A stretch of 15,629 nucleotides of DNA from Oscillospiraceae bacterium (lineage in GTDB: Bacteria; Bacillota; Clostridia; Oscillospirales; Oscillospiraceae), in NCBI GenBank assembly GCA_031255955.1, contig JAIRRO010000027.1:1-15629 (forward strand), written 5' to 3'. The position numbers and the translations under genes are program-made. The notes beneath the pieces were generated by a model. The model had not been told where the DNA came from and searched no databases. It worked only from the letters and a program-made list of their open reading frames with translations. Below, one piece after another: positions 13,715-15,629 of the stretch; position 1 is the first letter of the stretch, and each line of letters begins with the position of its first letter.

Positions 13715-15109
13715 TTATTGCCACAGCTCCCGCAGGCGCGCCGTTATTTCATCAAATTTTTCGCTGTGCGACGCCTTTACAAGAACGGCGCCGCCTTTTT
13801 TCGTAAGCTCCGGCAGCTTTTCAAAAAGCGCCTCACGGAACGGAAAATGATAAGCCTCCGCCTCTGCGCCTGACCCTATAAAACCCTTAAAAATCAGCTC
13901 CGCGTTCTCCCCGCAGCAGATAAGGCAATCGATGCCAAGCCGCCCCGCCAGCTCCCCTATCTCGCGGTGGGCGGCGGCGGACGCCGAGCCCAGCTCACGC
14001 ATATCGCCGAGTATCGCCGTGCGGCGCGTTTTCAGCGCTGCAAGCGAGCATAGCGCCGCCGCCATCGAATTGGGGTTCGCGTTATAGCAGTCATCGATAA
14101 TCGTGAGCGCGCCCGCTTCTATTACATTTGCCCGCCCGTCAACGGGGCGGTATTTCGCGAGTCCGTCTATAATTTCGCGCAGGCTCAGCCCCAAGCGCGA
14201 GCCGACAGCGGCGGCGGACAGCGCGGCGTAAACAAGATGCGTCCCGTATGCCGGAATTTCCGCGCGCGCGCGCTCACCACGCGGCGAAATGATGTCAAAA
14301 GCGATGCTGCGCGTGGCAGCTGTCGTGATATTCTCCGCGCGCCAGTCGCAGCTCTCCACTGTTCCAAAGGTCACTGTCTTGCGTCCCGTGTTGTGCTTGC
14401 GCAGCAGCGCGTCGTCCCCGTTTAATATGGCAACGCCGTTTTCCGGCATCAACGGAAACACCTCGCTCTTGGCGCGCAGAACACCGTTCAGGCTTCCGAG
14501 CTTTTCAAGGTGGCAGCGTCCTATCGCCGTTATTATGCAAATATCGGGTCGGACGACGCTTGCCAGCCGCGTCATCTCGCCGAAGTCGGATATGCCCATT
14601 TCGATAACTGCGGCGTTGTGCCCGCTGCCTATCTTCAAAACCGTCAGCGGCGCGCCTATCTCGTTGTTCAAATTTCCGTGCGTTTTGAGGACGCTGTAAC
14701 GCTCCGAAAGCACCGCCGCCGTCATCTCCTTCGCCGTCGTTTTCCCGACAGAACCGACGACGCCGATAACCGGAACCCTCAGCCCCATGCGATAATACGC
14801 AGCCAGCGCCGCCAGCGCCGCCTCCACTGAGGCAACGAGAATATACGCGCCCATTGCGTCCGAGCTCTCCGGAATCGCATCCTTTTCCGTCGTGACAGCG
14901 CATATCGCGCCGCGGGCGAATGCATCCGCGATATAATCGCTGCCGTTTACTCTTTCCCCGCGAAAGCAGAAGAACAGCGCGCCCGGCACAGCCTCCCGGC
15001 TGTCGCTTACGACGTGTACTATTTCGCGTTGCGCGGCTTTTTCACCGGCTATCAGGCGTCCGCTCATCGCGCGCGCGGCGTCGCCCAGCGTCATCGGCAG
15101 CATATTCAT
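13715..15109 (-). CDS. murF: UDP-MurNAc-tripeptide--D-Ala-D-Ala ligase
   Basis: This cytoplasmic Mur ligase adds D-Ala-D-Ala to the UDP-MurNAc-tripeptide in peptidoglycan precursor synthesis. The 464-residue protein has the ATP-binding loop GSVGKTT (119-125), where the more common Asn of GSNGKTT is Val. It also has HGNLNNEIGAPLTVL (144-158), the EMG motif of the central domain, and DDCYNANPNSM in the C-terminal domain. These are MurF rather than MurE hallmarks. Its ATG overlaps the ddl stop codon (ATGA, four bases), so the enzyme that makes D-Ala-D-Ala and the one that uses it are translationally coupled. A second ATG at 15103 is possible. I found no convincing terminator in the 51-nt gap before the convergent CopZ-like gene. 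Confidence 0.95.
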   Translation of the reverse strand: MNMLPMTLGDAARAMSGRLIAGEKAAQREIVHVVSDSREAVPGALFFCFRGERVNGSDYIADAFARGAICAVTTEKDAIPESSDAMGAYILVASVEAALAALAAYYRMGLRVPVIGVVGSVGKTTAKEMTAAVLSERYSVLKTHGNLNNEIGAPLTVLKIGSGHNAAVIEMGISDFGEMTRLASVVRPDICIITAIGRCHLEKLGSLNGVLRAKSEVFPLMPENGVAILNGDDALLRKHNTGRKTVTFGTVESCDWRAENITTAATRSIAFDIISPRGERARAEIPAYGTHLVYAALSAAAVGSRLGLSLREIIDGLAKYRPVDGRANVIEAGALTIIDDCYNANPNSMAAALCSLAALKTRRTAILGDMRELGSASAAAHREIGELAGRLGIDCLICCGENAELIFKGFIGSGAEAEAYHFPFREALFEKLPELTKKGGAVLVKASHSEKFDEITARLRELWQ

Positions 15110-15629
15110 ACGCTTTGATATTTCTTCAGGGATTCCCTGAGAATGGCGTCAATAAGCGCATCGTAGCTTATACCCGCGGCGGCGGCTTCCTGCGGCAGCA
15201 AGCTTGTGGGCGTCAGCCCCGGCAGGGTGTTCCCCTCAAGGCACCAAATTTCTCCGTCGTCGTCCGCTATGAAATCCATTCGGGCGTATACCTGCATACC
15301 AAGCGCGTAAAACACTGCCTCCGCTGTCCGCAGCAGCCGCTCTGTCAGCTCCTGTGGCAATGGCGCGGGGCAAAGCTCCTCGGCGACGCCCTTTTGATAT
15401 TTATTTTTATAATCGTAAAAGCCGCCGTCCGGACGTATCTCTATCGGGGGCAGCGCTTTTCCCGCCAGCACACCGACGTCAATTTCACGCCCGCGGATAT
15501 GCTCCTCCACAATCGCCTGTTCGCTGAATCGCAGCGCAAGCTCCAGCGCGGCGGGATATTCCGATTTTTTATGAACAAGGCTCACGCCGACAGAGCTGCC
15601 CGCGGCGCACGGCTTGACGACGCACGGCA
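15106..15629 (-). CDS. ddl: D-alanine--D-alanine ligase, C-terminal part (cut by window edge)
   Basis: The frame is open to the right window edge, so the N-terminal half lies outside. The visible ATP-grasp part includes PCVVKPCAAGSSVGVSLV (the ATP-binding GSS loop) and EEHIRGREIDVGVL. It also has RMDFIADDDGEIWCLEGNTLPGLT, where Glu and Asn of ExNT bind magnesium; Gly replaces the usual Val of EVNT. The product joins two D-Ala residues for peptidoglycan. GTG 15585 is an internal codon, not the start, because the conserved VVKP..GSS motif lies upstream of it in the same frame. The stop overlaps the murF start. Confidence 0.93.
   Translation of the reverse strand, partial: PCVVKPCAAGSSVGVSLVHKKSEYPAALELALRFSEQAIVEEHIRGREIDVGVLAGKALPPIEIRPDGGFYDYKNKYQKGVAEELCPAPLPQELTERLLRTAEAVFYALGMQVYARMDFIADDDGEIWCLEGNTLPGLTPTSLLPQEAAAAGISYDALIDAILRESLKKYQSV

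Overview
The window looks like a chromosomal segment of a fairly GC-rich Gram-positive bacterium, most likely a member of the Bacillota (class Clostridia, Oscillospiraceae-like). Supporting signs are RNase J, an S-layer-homology (SLH) surface protein, strong AGGAGG-type ribosome binding sites, and consensus sigma-A promoters with 17-bp spacers. This placement is an inference from gene content; no phylogenetic marker was compared.

Region 1 (about 1-3300) is a visibly AT-rich island with different codon use. It encodes a compact ribosomally synthesised, post-translationally modified peptide (RiPP) cassette. A near-consensus promoter (146-174) drives a 63-residue precursor with eight cysteines. 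It is followed by a radical SAM enzyme that lacks the usual C-terminal SPASM region and by a full-length ABC exporter whose start overlaps the radical SAM stop codon. A perfect 14-bp inverted repeat brackets the precursor gene: one arm lies on the predicted transcription start, and the other overlaps a TATAAT hexamer upstream of the enzyme gene. This is the most unusual part of the window.

Region 2 (3326-5894) holds a single-gene unit with its own promoter, a 5'-terminal hairpin leader and a strong terminator. It encodes a secreted, SLH-anchored alpha/beta hydrolase. The terminator is shared with the convergent operon on the other strand.

Region 3 (5918-10703, minus strand) is an operon of metG, then mtaD (coupled by a one-base stop/start overlap), then a DUF885 putative metallopeptidase that may be lipid-anchored. 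MetRS and MTA/SAH deaminase both touch methionine/SAM metabolism. The metG promoter is divergent from the RNase J promoter.

Region 4 (10887-13663, plus strand) holds RNase J behind a predicted leader of about 350 nt, a small ArsC/Spx-like thioredoxin-fold protein, and a 71-residue CopZ-like metal-binding protein with its own promoter.

Region 5 (13715 to the window edge, minus strand) is a cell-wall pair, ddl (5' end outside the window) and murF, joined by an ATGA overlap.

No tRNA, rRNA, CRISPR array or transposase was found. Positions 1-145 hold nothing I can identify.
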